Below, piece by piece: positions 45,443 to 54,623 of a stretch of DNA of 64,000 nucleotides; positions within the stretch are counted from its first letter, which is position 1, and every line of letters begins with the position of its first letter. The notes beneath the pieces were generated by a model that did not search any database, was not told the origin of the DNA, and worked only from the letters and a program-made list of their open reading frames with translations. Position numbers and translations under genes: made by a program. This DNA is from Variovorax paradoxus (GTDB lineage: Bacteria > Pseudomonadota > Gammaproteobacteria > Burkholderiales > Burkholderiaceae_C). The DNA lies in assembly GCF_030815855.1 (NCBI RefSeq), contig NZ_JAUSXG010000001.1, positions 4,092,001 through 4,156,000 on the forward strand. The letters are read 5' to 3'.

Positions 45443-47668
45443 ATGAACCCACACCACAAGACCATGACTTCACGCCGCAGTTTCCTCACAAGCACCGCCA
45501 CCACCGGTGCCGCCGCGCTCGCACTCTCGGCCTTTCCGCCGAGCATCCGCCGCGCGCTGGCCATTCCGGCCAACAACAAGACCGGCACCATCAACGACGT
45601 CGAGCACATCGTCATCCTGATGCAGGAGAACCGTTCGTTCGACCACTACTTCGGCACGCTCATGGGCGTGCGCGGCTTCGGCGACCGCTTCACCATTCCG
45701 CTGCCCAACGGACGCAGCGTGTGGCAGCAACTGGACGCCACCGGCAAGGAAGTGCTGCCCTACTACCTCGACGGCTCGAAGGGCAATGCACAACGCGTGA
45801 CCGGCACGCCGCACGGTTGGAGCGACGGCCAGGACGCGTGGGCCGGCGGGCGCATGCACGAGTGGGTGAAATACAAGAAAACCAAGACGGCGCCCTTCAC
45901 GCAATCGATGGGCTACCTCCAGGAGGCGGAACTGCCCTTCCAGTTCGCGCTGGCCAACGCCTTCACGCTCTGCGACGCGTACCACTGCAGCATGCACACC
46001 GGCACCAATTCGAACCGCATGTTTCTCTGGACCGGCACCAACGGCCCCACCGGCGCGAACGTGGCCACGGTCAACAACGAATGGGACGGGATCGACAGCT
46101 CCGCCAATGGCTATAGCTGGAAGACCTACCCCGAGCGCCTGCAGGAAGCCAAGGTCAGCTGGATCGTCTACCAGAACATGCCCGACAACTTCACCGACAA
46201 CTCGCTGGCCGGCTTCAAGCAGTACCGACTCGCCAACGAAGCCTCCGGCAAGCCCGTGAGCGGCGACGCGGCCTCGCCGGCTTACGACCCCGCCAGCGAT
46301 GACGCAGGCAACCCGCTCTACAAGGGCATTGCCAACACCATGCCCGACGGCGGCTTTCTCGAGCAGTTCCGCCAGGACATCAAGAACGGCAAGCTGCCCC
46401 AGGTGTCGTGGATCGTCGCGCCCGCGGCCTATTCCGAACACCCCGGCCCGTCGAGCCCGGTGCAGGGCGGCTGGTACATCCAGGAAACCATCGACGCGCT
46501 CACCGCGGTACCGGAGGTGTGGAGCAAGACGGTGCTCTTCATCAACTTCGACGAGAACGACGGCTACTTCGACCATGTGCCTTCGCCGGCCGCACCGTCG
46601 ATCAACGCCGACGGAACGCCCGCCGGAAAGACCACGCTGCCGCTCGACGCACTTGCGCCCGAGTATTTCAACCATCCGAATCCGCCAGGCACGACCGATC
46701 AGCCGCCGCCCGACGGCCGCGTCTACGGCCCCGGCGTGCGCGTGCCGATGTATGTGGTGTCGCCCTGGAGCCGTGGCGGCTGGGTCAACTCGCAAGCCTT
46801 CGACCACACCTCGGTGCTGCGCTTCGTCGAGGCGCGCTTTGGCGTCAAGGAAACGAACATCAGCGGTTTCCGCCGTGCGGTGTGCGGCGATCTCACCAGC
46901 GCCTTCAACTTCGTGTCGCCCAACGACGAAGCGCTGCCCGCGCTCGCAGGCCGCAAGACCAAAGCGCAGGCCGACCAGCTGCGCATCGATCAAGAGGCTC
47001 TTTCGCAGGTCGCGGTTCCGGCGCTGCCGCAACTGCCGTTTCAAGCCAAGGGCACGCGCCCTTCGCGCGCGCTGCCCTACGAGCTGCACACGAGCGCCCG
47101 CATCGATGCCGTCGGCGGGAAAGCCCGGCTGCTGTTTGCCAACACCGGCACCGCCGCGGCGGTGTTCCACGTGTACGACAAGCTCAACCTCGACCGCCTG
47201 CCGCGCCGCTACATGGTCGAGCCCGGCAAGACGCTGGACGACGCCTGGAACTCGACGAGCGACGACAGCGGCTTCTACGACCTGTGGGTGCTGGGGCCGA
47301 ACGGCTTCCACCGTCAATTCAAGGGCGACCTGAACGCCCTTCGCAGCGGCGACGCGGCCGCGCCTGAGGTGCGCGTGTGCTACGACATCGCCAACGGCAA
47401 CGTCTATCTGGAAATGCTCAACGGCGGCAAGAGCGCCTGCAAGTTCACCGTGCGCGCCAAGGCCTACCGCACCGATGGCCCGTGGACCGCGACAGTGGCG
47501 AGTGGCGCCAAGGCCGAGCTGCACTGGGACCTGGCAAAGAGCGGCGCGTGGTACGACTTTGCCGTGACCTGCGATGCCGACACGAGCTTCGTGCGCCGCT
47601 TTGCGGGCCGCGTCGAAACCGGCAAGCACTCGGTGAGCGATCCCGCGATGGGCCTGGCCGACCTGTGA
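45443..47668 (+). CDS. Phospholipase C, Tat-exported (first of a tandem pair)
   Basis: Phosphocholine-preferring phospholipase C of the PlcH/PlcN phosphoesterase family; 741 residues. A twin-arginine signal reads TSRRSFLTSTATTGAAALAL. The catalytic N-terminal domain opens with EHIVILMQENRSFDHYFGTL and contains INFDENDGYFDHVPSP and PMYVVSPWSRGGWV. Two C-terminal DUF756-type repeats follow (from about 530: LPYELHTSARIDAV and later VRVCYDIANGNVYL). An ATG at 45464 aligns better with the start of the second copy. Family members pass the inner membrane folded by Tat and leave by type II secretion, whose genes are just upstream. Confidence 0.95.
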   Translation: MNPHHKTMTSRRSFLTSTATTGAAALALSAFPPSIRRALAIPANNKTGTINDVEHIVILMQENRSFDHYFGTLMGVRGFGDRFTIPLPNGRSVWQQLDATGKEVLPYYLDGSKGNAQRVTGTPHGWSDGQDAWAGGRMHEWVKYKKTKTAPFTQSMGYLQEAELPFQFALANAFTLCDAYHCSMHTGTNSNRMFLWTGTNGPTGANVATVNNEWDGIDSSANGYSWKTYPERLQEAKVSWIVYQNMPDNFTDNSLAGFKQYRLANEASGKPVSGDAASPAYDPASDDAGNPLYKGIANTMPDGGFLEQFRQDIKNGKLPQVSWIVAPAAYSEHPGPSSPVQGGWYIQETIDALTAVPEVWSKTVLFINFDENDGYFDHVPSPAAPSINADGTPAGKTTLPLDALAPEYFNHPNPPGTTDQPPPDGRVYGPGVRVPMYVVSPWSRGGWVNSQAFDHTSVLRFVEARFGVKETNISGFRRAVCGDLTSAFNFVSPNDEALPALAGRKTKAQADQLRIDQEALSQVAVPALPQLPFQAKGTRPSRALPYELHTSARIDAVGGKARLLFANTGTAAAVFHVYDKLNLDRLPRRYMVEPGKTLDDAWNSTSDDSGFYDLWVLGPNGFHRQFKGDLNALRSGDAAAPEVRVCYDIANGNVYLEMLNGGKSACKFTVRAKAYRTDGPWTATVASGAKAELHWDLAKSGAWYDFAVTCDADTSFVRRFAGRVETGKHSVSDPAMGLADL
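45569..45708 (+). repeat. 140-base identical block, copy 1 (in first phospholipase gene)
   Basis: Identical base for base to 47788-47927, including third codon positions. It covers the start of the catalytic domain (from ANNKTG to the first residues after FTIPLP). The flanks are clearly diverged, which suggests gene conversion between the tandem copies. Confidence 0.85.
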
Positions 47669-47682
47669 GGGCTGCACGCACG

Positions 47683-49926
47683 ATGAGCTCACGCCGCAGA
47701 TTTCTTACAGGCGCTGCAACCACGAGCGCCGCCGCGCTCGCGCTCTCAGCCTTTCCGCCGAGCATCCGCCGCGCGTTGGCCATTCCCGCCAACAACAAGA
47801 CCGGCACCATCAACGACGTCGAGCACATCGTCATCCTGATGCAGGAGAACCGTTCGTTCGACCACTACTTCGGCACGCTCATGGGCGTGCGCGGCTTCGG
47901 CGACCGCTTCACCATTCCGCTGCCCAAGGGCCTGAACGTGTGGCAGCAGACCGACGCCAGCGGAAAGCTGGTGCTGCCCTATCACCTGGACAGCCGCAAA
48001 GGCAACGCCCAGCGCGACGGCGGCACGCCACACGACTGGGCCGACAGCCAGAACGCCTGGGACAGCGGCCGCATGTACCAGTGGCCGCGCTACAAGACCA
48101 GCAGGGCCATGGGGTATCACAAGGAGGCGGAGATCCCGTTCCAGTTCGCGCTGGCCAACGCCTTCACGCTCTGCGATGCGTACCACTGCAGCATGCACAC
48201 CGGCACCGATGCGAACCGGGCCTTCCATCTCACCGGCACCAATGGCGCGACCGCCGCCGGCACCGCCTTTGTCACCAACGAGTGGGACTGGATCGACGGA
48301 CGCCCCGCGTCGGTGAACACCGGCTACACATGGAAGACCTATGCCGAACGCCTGGAAGAAGCGGGCGTGCGCTGGATCAGCTACCAGAACATGCCCGACG
48401 AATGGGGCGACAACATGCTGGGAGCGTTCCGCCAGTTTCGCCAGGCGAACCTCGACTCGGGCTTTCCGGTGTCCAGCGGCGGCAAGCCGAACACGCCGTA
48501 TGCCAATACGGGCCAACCCCTGCCCTACCGCGCCTACGACCCTGCCACCGACGACGCGAAGAGCCCGCTCTACAAGGGCGTGGCCAACACGCTGCCGGGC
48601 ACTCGGCCCGAGGACTACCTCGACGCCTTCAGGCGCGACATCCGCGAAGGCAAGTTGCCCCAGGTCTGCTGGATGAATGCGCCGTCCATCTACTGCGAGC
48701 ATCCGGGCCCGTCGAGTCCGGTGCAAGGCGCATGGTTCCTGCAAGAGGTGCTGGATGCGCTCACGGCCGTGCCCGAGGTGTGGAGCAAGACCGTGCTGCT
48801 CGTCAACTTCGACGAGAACGACGGCTACTTCGACCATCTGCCCTCGCCTTCGGCGCCATCGCCGGTCGGCGACGGCACCTTTGCCGGCAAGACCACGCTG
48901 CCCGATACGGACCTGGTCCCCGAGTACTTCACCCAGGCGGCACCGCCCGGCAGCACCAAACAACCTTCGCCGGACGGACGCGTGTACGGCCCCGGCCCGC
49001 GCGTGCCGATGTACGTGATCTCGCCGTGGAGCCGCGGCGGCTGGGTCAACTCGCAGGCCTTCGACCACACGTCGGTGATCCGCTTCATCGAAGCGCGCTT
49101 CGGCGTGAAGGAGCCCCACATCGGCGCCTTCCGGCGCACGGTGTGCGGCGACCTCACCAGCGCCTTCAACTTCGCCAACCCGAACGACGAACCTCTGCCC
49201 ACGCTGGCGGGCCGCAGCACCCGCGATCAGGCCGACCAGCTCCGGCTGAGCCAGGAGGCGCTGGGCCAGGTGCCGTTGCCGATCGACCCACAGGTGCCGC
49301 GCCAACCGACGGGCACGCGTCCCTCGCGCGCGCTGCCTTACGAGCTGCATGCCAGCGCGCGCGCCGATGCGGCGGCCGGCACGGTGCAATTGCTGTTCTC
49401 GAACACAGGCAAGGAAGGCGCGGTGTTCCATGTGTACGACAAGCTCAACCTCGGCCGCCTGCCGCGCCGCTACACGGTGGAAGCCGGCAAGACGCTCGAC
49501 GACAGCTGGAACGTGGCCGCCGACAACAGCGGCTTCTACGACCTGTGGGTGCTCGGCCCCAACGGTTTTCACCGTCACTTCAAGGGCAATCTCGACGCGC
49601 TGCGCACGAGCGGCGCCAACCCTGAAGTACGGGTGTGCTACGACATTGCCAACGGCAACGTCTACCTCGACATGCGCAACGGCGGAACGAAGGGCTGCAA
49701 GTTCACGGTGAGCGCCAAGGCTTACCGCGACGACGGTCCGTGGATTGCAACCGTGAATGGGGGCGCCGCAGCCGAACAGCACTGGGAGCTCGCCACCAGC
49801 GGCCAGTGGTATGACTTCGCGGTAACCTGCGATGCCGACTCCGGTTACCTGCGCCGCTTTGCCGGCCGTGTGGAAACCGGCAAGCACTCGGTGAGCGACC
49901 CGGCGATGGGCTTGGCCGATTTCTGA
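47683..49926 (+). CDS. Phospholipase C, Tat-exported (second of a tandem pair)
   Basis: Paralogue of the preceding gene, 747 residues, starting 14 bases after its stop. Twin-arginine signal MSSRRRFLTGAATTSAAALAL. The same catalytic motifs are present (MQENRSFDHYFGTL, VNFDENDGYFDHLPSP, PMYVISPWSRGGWV) and the same two C-terminal repeats. The central region (residues about 100-290) differs most, with small insertions, so substrate choice may differ. A 140-base block is identical between the two genes. Confidence 0.95.
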   Translation: MSSRRRFLTGAATTSAAALALSAFPPSIRRALAIPANNKTGTINDVEHIVILMQENRSFDHYFGTLMGVRGFGDRFTIPLPKGLNVWQQTDASGKLVLPYHLDSRKGNAQRDGGTPHDWADSQNAWDSGRMYQWPRYKTSRAMGYHKEAEIPFQFALANAFTLCDAYHCSMHTGTDANRAFHLTGTNGATAAGTAFVTNEWDWIDGRPASVNTGYTWKTYAERLEEAGVRWISYQNMPDEWGDNMLGAFRQFRQANLDSGFPVSSGGKPNTPYANTGQPLPYRAYDPATDDAKSPLYKGVANTLPGTRPEDYLDAFRRDIREGKLPQVCWMNAPSIYCEHPGPSSPVQGAWFLQEVLDALTAVPEVWSKTVLLVNFDENDGYFDHLPSPSAPSPVGDGTFAGKTTLPDTDLVPEYFTQAAPPGSTKQPSPDGRVYGPGPRVPMYVISPWSRGGWVNSQAFDHTSVIRFIEARFGVKEPHIGAFRRTVCGDLTSAFNFANPNDEPLPTLAGRSTRDQADQLRLSQEALGQVPLPIDPQVPRQPTGTRPSRALPYELHASARADAAAGTVQLLFSNTGKEGAVFHVYDKLNLGRLPRRYTVEAGKTLDDSWNVAADNSGFYDLWVLGPNGFHRHFKGNLDALRTSGANPEVRVCYDIANGNVYLDMRNGGTKGCKFTVSAKAYRDDGPWIATVNGGAAAEQHWELATSGQWYDFAVTCDADSGYLRRFAGRVETGKHSVSDPAMGLADF
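47788..47927 (+). repeat. 140-base identical block, copy 2 (in second phospholipase gene)
   Basis: Second copy of the block at 45569-45708; see that entry. Direct orientation, about 2.2 kb apart. Confidence 0.85.
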
Positions 49927-49935
49927 CGGCGCCCG

Positions 49936-51189
49936 CTACGCCGCGGCAGTGCGAAGCCACAGTTGCCGAATCCTGAACGTCAGCATCGCCGCGATGCTGA
50001 CGTTCAGCAGGTTCCAGCCGATGCCGTTCAAAAACGCTGCGTGGTAGCTGCCCGTCAGGTCGAAGATCTTGCCCGACATCCAGCCGCCGAGCGCCATGCC
50101 GAACAACGTGAACATCAGCACTGTGCCCACGCGCGCGCCTGCTTCCGCGGGCGGAAAGTGCTCGCGCACGATGATTGCGTAAGACGGCACGAGGCCGCCC
50201 TGGAACAGGCCGAACAGCGCCGAGATCACATACAGCGGCACCAGCCCGTCGAACGGCAGGAACAGCAGCAGCGCCACGCACTGCAGCAGGCCGCCCAGCA
50301 GCAGCGTGCGCAACCCGCCGATGCGATCGCAGATGGCGCCCGACACGAGCCTGCTCACCACGCCGAAGCCCAGCATCAGCGACAGCATCTGCGCACCCCG
50401 CGCGGCACCGTAGCCGAGGTCGCCGCAATAGGCGACGATGTGGACCTGCGGCATCGCCATGGCCACGCAGCAGGCCACGCCCGCCACGCACAGCAGGCCT
50501 TGGGCCGTGCCCATGCTGAGGCCGAAGGGCCGCGTCATGTCGCGCATAGGCGCCGCGCTGAATGCAGCGCCCACCGGCGCGGCGGCCAATGCCGGCGGCC
50601 GTGCACGAAAGAAAAGCGCGAGCGCCGCCATAGCCAGGCCGCAGAAGATGCCCATGCCGATGTAGGTCTGGCGCCAGCCGACCGTCTCGATGAAGTGCTG
50701 TGCGATCGGCGGCCAGATGGCGCCGGCCACATAGTTGCCGCTTGCGCACACCGCCACCGCAATGCCGCGCCGCTTGACGAACCACAGCGACGTGTCCGCC
50801 ACCAGCGGCGCGAAAGCCGCAGCACTGCCCAGCAGCCCGACCAGCACGGCCTGCGCCGCAATGAAGCCGACGATGCTGCCGGCCATGCCGCACGCGACAT
50901 AGCCGATACCGAGGCTCAACGCGCCGATCAGCAAAGGCCACATCACGCCGAAGCGATCGGCCAACCGCCCCATCAGCACGCCGCCCACGCCGAAGCCGAG
51001 CATCAGCAGGGTGTACGGCAAGGAGGCATCGGCGCGCGCGACGCCGAACTCGGCCTGCACGGCGGGCAGCATCACAGAGACGACATACATGCCGCTGCTG
51101 CCGACCGTCATCACCAGCAAGGTGATGCCGAGCCGCAGCATGGCATAGCGTGAATCGGCCTGGTGGATAGCTGTCTCGGGTGTTCTCAT
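49936..51189 (-). CDS. MFS transporter
   Basis: Inner-membrane major facilitator of 417 residues with about twelve hydrophobic segments. The loop after the second segment reads GRLADRFGVMWPLLIG, the MFS A-motif, and a second half-copy is SGAICDRIGGLRTLLLG. It looks like the oxalate/formate and monocarboxylate antiporter-type group (OFA-like), but the substrate cannot be told. The ATG at 51189 follows CGGAGAAA; a longer frame upstream lacks such a site. It converges on the second phospholipase gene with nine bases between. Confidence 0.9.
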   Translation of the reverse strand: MRTPETAIHQADSRYAMLRLGITLLVMTVGSSGMYVVSVMLPAVQAEFGVARADASLPYTLLMLGFGVGGVLMGRLADRFGVMWPLLIGALSLGIGYVACGMAGSIVGFIAAQAVLVGLLGSAAAFAPLVADTSLWFVKRRGIAVAVCASGNYVAGAIWPPIAQHFIETVGWRQTYIGMGIFCGLAMAALALFFRARPPALAAAPVGAAFSAAPMRDMTRPFGLSMGTAQGLLCVAGVACCVAMAMPQVHIVAYCGDLGYGAARGAQMLSLMLGFGVVSRLVSGAICDRIGGLRTLLLGGLLQCVALLLFLPFDGLVPLYVISALFGLFQGGLVPSYAIIVREHFPPAEAGARVGTVLMFTLFGMALGGWMSGKIFDLTGSYHAAFLNGIGWNLLNVSIAAMLTFRIRQLWLRTAAA

Positions 51190-51290
51190 TGTTTTTTCTC
51201 CGCACCGAGAATACCCCCGGACGCGGAGACGCATCGACGCGAGCGCGCAATGACCGGCGGCGCGCGGCCGCCTGCGCCCGGTGCGGCGAA

Positions 51291-51425
51291 TCAGCCCGCG
51301 AACGGCGCCGGCATCACGACGTCCGCCGAAGCCTTGGGCATCGGCCCGCCCGGCTTGGGCTTGTCGTTGCAGCCGGCGGTCAGCAGACCGAGGCAGAACA
51401 GAAGAACGAAGGCTGAGCTTCTCAT
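51291..51425 (-). CDS. Very small lipoprotein, 44 residues
   Basis: Short open frame beginning MRSSAFVLLFCLGLLTAGC, a complete lipoprotein signal with lipobox LTAGC, followed by 25 residues rich in Pro, Lys and Ala (NDKPKPGGPMPKASADVV, then MPAPFAG). The signal is convincing, though no strong ribosome site precedes the ATG. It is 100 bases upstream of the MFS gene on the same strand. Function unknown. Confidence 0.6.
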   Translation of the reverse strand: MRSSAFVLLFCLGLLTAGCNDKPKPGGPMPKASADVVMPAPFAG

Positions 51426-51583
51426 GCGGCGGATGCTATGCCCGCCGCCCTGCAAGTCAAGTCGGACGCCGCGCCGCGCAATACCTCGTCGTTCCGCGTC
51501 GACTTCAGGCCCGTTTAAGGAACATTTGACTACTATGGTTCCTCACGATACCGGGCGCGACCACGCCCAGCGAGGAAATCTGC

Positions 51584-53398
51584 ATGTCTTTATCCGTCAC
51601 GGCGCGTGCCGCCACGTTCGTCCAGGTTCTGCGCCGCGTTCTTGCGCTTTCAGCTCCCTATTTCAGATCCGAGGAGAAATGGCGGGCACGCAGCTTGTTC
51701 TTGGGTGTGATTGCGCTGAACCTCGGCACTGTCTACGTGTCGGTTCTCCTCAATGACTGGAGTCGGATCTTCTTCGACGCCCTGCAGAACAAGAACGAAA
51801 CAGTCTTCTGGAGCCAGCTGCTGCGGTTCACGTACATCGCGATGGCCGGCATCAGCGTCGCGGTCTTCAAGTTCTATTTGACCCAATTGCTCCAGGTGCG
51901 CTGGCGCGCGTGGATGACGCGCAGCTACATGAGCCGCTGGATGGCCAACCGGACCTTCTACCGGCTGGAACTCGCGCGGTATGCGCAAAAGGCTGCCGCC
52001 GCGGACGATCGGCAGGTGCAAACCGACAACCCCGATCAGCGCATTCAGGAAGACATGCAGCTCTTCACCGATTACTCGGTCACGCTGTCGATGGGCATCC
52101 TGAATTCAGTGGTCACACTCGTGACCTTCATCGGCATTCTCTGGGGACTGTCCGGCCAGTTCGCCTTCAACTTCGACGGGCGCGAATTCACCATCCCGGG
52201 CTTGATGGTCTGGGTCGCCGTGCTCTATTGCGCCGTCGGCACGGTCATTACCCACTTCATCGGGCGGCCGCTGATCAGCCTCAACTTCCAGCAGCAGCGG
52301 CTCGAAGCCGACTTCCGCCACCACTTGGTGCGGGTACGCGAGTACAGCGAAGCGATCGCGCTCGACCGAGGCGAAAGTGTGGAGCGCGGCCAGCTCGATA
52401 CGCGCTTTACGAGCGTGCTGCGCAATTATCTGTCCCTCATCAAGCAACAGAAGAACCTGGTGTTCTTCACATCGTCGTTCGGGCAACTGGCCATCGTGTT
52501 CCCCTACTTCTTGGCGGCCCCTCGCTTCTTCAGCGGCGCAATCCAATTCGGCGAGCTGATGCAGATCAGCCGCGCCTTCAACACGGTGCAGGACGCCATG
52601 TCGTGGTTCGTCGACAACTATGACCGCGTTGCCATCTGGCGCGCCACCGCAGACCGGCTCACCAGCTTCGACGATGCCATGCGCGCTCAAGAAACACCGA
52701 GCAGGCAACTCGAGCGTGACAGCGCCGCCAGCCTTCGTTCCGACGACTTGTCGATTGCGCTACCCGATGGCACAACGCTCGTCGACAACACGGCACTCTC
52801 GGTCGGGCCCGGCGACAGCGTGCTGCTGCAGGGCCCCTCGGGCAGCGGCAAATCGACCTTGTTCCGCGCGTTCGCGGGTATCTGGCCTTTCGCTCGCGGC
52901 CATGTGCGGGTGCCGGACGACGCGGTCTTCATGCCGCAGCGGCCCTACGTGCCCGACGGCAAGCTGCGCGACGCACTCACTTATCCGAACCCGGCCGCGA
53001 ATTTCAGCGACGACCAGCTGCGCCAGGCCTTGACGGACGCCTTGCTTCCTGACCTGGCCAACCGGCTCGACGACAGCGACTCATGGGGCCAGAAGCTCTC
53101 GGGCGGCGAGCAGCAACGGCTGGCCATCGCGCGGGTGCTGCTCAAGAAGCCGGCCTGGCTGTTCGCCGACGAAATCACCAGTGCGCTCGACGCCGAGGCC
53201 GAAGGCGTCCTGTACAAGCGCCTCGCAGCCACGGTGCAGGCCGCGGGCGGAGCGATGGTGTCCATCGCGCACCGTGCCGCAGTGGGCGACTTCCACAACC
53301 AGCGCTGGACACTGGTGCCGCAGCCCGAGGGCTCGGCGGCGAACGGCGGCGCGCGCTACCGCCTGAACATTTCGGCAACTCAGCCAGCGGCGGCGTAG
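51584..53398 (+). CDS. ABC transporter, fused membrane and ATPase domains (YddA/SbmA-related)
   Basis: Half-transporter of 604 residues. The N-terminal membrane domain is of the SbmA/BacA-like, ABC_membrane_2 type ([20 protein letters not shown] near residues 48-67 is diagnostic), with about six segments. ATPase: Walker [15 protein letters not shown] (about 415), signature [16 protein letters not shown], Walker [13 protein letters not shown]. Related proteins include YddA and peroxisomal-type ABCD transporters; substrates may be peptides, vitamins or fatty acyl groups. The ATG follows GAGGAAA. The last 19 bases overlap queC, which is convergent. Confidence 0.9.
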   Translation: MSLSVTARAATFVQVLRRVLALSAPYFRSEEKWRARSLFLGVIALNLGTVYVSVLLNDWSRIFFDALQNKNETVFWSQLLRFTYIAMAGISVAVFKFYLTQLLQVRWRAWMTRSYMSRWMANRTFYRLELARYAQKAAAADDRQVQTDNPDQRIQEDMQLFTDYSVTLSMGILNSVVTLVTFIGILWGLSGQFAFNFDGREFTIPGLMVWVAVLYCAVGTVITHFIGRPLISLNFQQQRLEADFRHHLVRVREYSEAIALDRGESVERGQLDTRFTSVLRNYLSLIKQQKNLVFFTSSFGQLAIVFPYFLAAPRFFSGAIQFGELMQISRAFNTVQDAMSWFVDNYDRVAIWRATADRLTSFDDAMRAQETPSRQLERDSAASLRSDDLSIALPDGTTLVDNTALSVGPGDSVLLQGPSGSGKSTLFRAFAGIWPFARGHVRVPDDAVFMPQRPYVPDGKLRDALTYPNPAANFSDDQLRQALTDALLPDLANRLDDSDSWGQKLSGGEQQRLAIARVLLKKPAWLFADEITSALDAEAEGVLYKRLAATVQAAGGAMVSIAHRAAVGDFHNQRWTLVPQPEGSAANGGARYRLNISATQPAAA

Positions 53399-54084
53399 CG
53401 CTCCCAGCCCTTCTTGCGCAAGTCGCAAGCGGGGCACTCGCCGCAGCCATAGCCCCAGGCCTGGCGATGTTCCCGGTCGCCGAGGTAGCAGGTGTGGGTT
53501 TCTTCCACGATCAGGTCGACCAGCGGCTCGCCGCCCAGGCGGTGCGCCATCTGCCAGGTTTCGGCCTTGTCGATCCACATCAGCGGCGTTTCGATGACGA
53601 GGCGGCGCTCCAACCCGAGCGACAGCGCGAGCTGCATGGCCTTCATGGTGTCGTCGCGGCAGTCGGGGTAGCCCGAGAAGTCGGTCTCGCAGACGCCGGT
53701 GACGATCACCTGCAGGCCACGCCGGTAGGCCAGCGCCCCGGCGAGCGTGAGGAACAGCAGGTTACGGCCCGGCACGAAGGTGTTGGGCAGGCCGTCGGCC
53801 TGCATTTCGAACGCGACCTCTTCCGTCAGCGAGGAGCCGCCGAGTTGCGCCAGCGCCGCGAGCGTGAGCACGTGGTCTTCGCCCAGGCGCGGCGCCCAAT
53901 CGGGAAAGCGCTCGCGCAGCTGCGCGAGGATGGTGCCGCGCACGTCGAGTTCGACGCGATGGCGCTGGCCGTAGTCGAAGCCCAGCGTTTCCACACGCTG
54001 GTACTTGGAGAGCGCGTCCGCGAGGCAGGTGGTCGAGTCCTGGCCACCGGAGAACAGGACGAGGGCGGTGGTGTGCAGGGGCAT
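53380..54084 (-). CDS. queC: 7-cyano-7-deazaguanine synthase
   Basis: Makes preQ0 from 7-carboxy-7-deazaguanine and ammonia with ATP, in the queuosine tRNA pathway; cytoplasmic, 234 residues. N-terminal PP-loop [16 protein letters not shown], internal [17 protein letters not shown], and a zinc-binding C-terminus with four Cys ([22 protein letters not shown], shortened here to its core). No other queuosine gene is in the window. Confidence 0.96.
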   Translation of the reverse strand: MPLHTTALVLFSGGQDSTTCLADALSKYQRVETLGFDYGQRHRVELDVRGTILAQLRERFPDWAPRLGEDHVLTLAALAQLGGSSLTEEVAFEMQADGLPNTFVPGRNLLFLTLAGALAYRRGLQVIVTGVCETDFSGYPDCRDDTMKAMQLALSLGLERRLVIETPLMWIDKAETWQMAHRLGGEPLVDLIVEETHTCYLGDREHRQAWGYGCGECPACDLRKKGWERYAAAG

Positions 54085-54146
54085 TTCTTCTTCTCTTCAA
54101 CGGCGGGCCGTTGTTGCAGGTTCAAAGCCCCGATTTTCGCAGCCTG

Positions 54147-54623
54147 CTAGAGAAAGCGCTCGAGCAGCTTGCGCGAAGGGCGGTCGAGCGCCTTCACGTC
54201 GGGAATGCGGAACTGCACGCCATGGGCGCTGGCGATCAGCAGCGCACCGCCTTCGAGCCGGCGGATGTCTTCCTCGGCCTTGAGCACGAACGTGGTGTCG
54301 CCGCGGTCGGTGCTCACGGTCCAAGTGCTGGGCACGCCGAAGCTCGAAACGCCATGCAGCTTCAGCAGCGTGGGCGCAAAGTCGCGCACCGCCAGCTCTT
54401 GCTCCAGCAATGTGCGCGTTTCCGGCGGCAAGACCTCGATGCGATCGATCCAGACCAGCTCGCGGCCTTCGCTGCCGACCAGCGACACGCCCTCGCCGGG
54501 CGCGCTGAGCGGAAAGGCGCGCACGGGTGTCACGCCCACGTGGCGCTCGCCCTCGGCATCGGTCAGCACCAGGCGGCCAAAGGCGTCGCGCTCGAGATTG
54601 AAAGTGGGAATGGTGTCGCTCAT
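54147..54623 (-). CDS. DUF1854 protein of the cyanophycin locus
   Basis: 158 residues, no signal or membrane segment. The family DUF1854 is recognised from FGRLVLTDAEGERHVGVTPVRAFPLS, IDRIEVLPPETRTLLEQELA and WTVSTDRGDTTFVLKAEEDI, each quoted only in part. It overlaps the ABC gene by the four bases ATGA, so both are translated together. Such proteins are regularly found with this ABC type next to cphA genes, hence the common label of cyanophycin-associated; the activity is unknown. Confidence 0.85.
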   Translation of the reverse strand: MSDTIPTFNLERDAFGRLVLTDAEGERHVGVTPVRAFPLSAPGEGVSLVGSEGRELVWIDRIEVLPPETRTLLEQELAVRDFAPTLLKLHGVSSFGVPSTWTVSTDRGDTTFVLKAEEDIRRLEGGALLIASAHGVQFRIPDVKALDRPSRKLLERFL

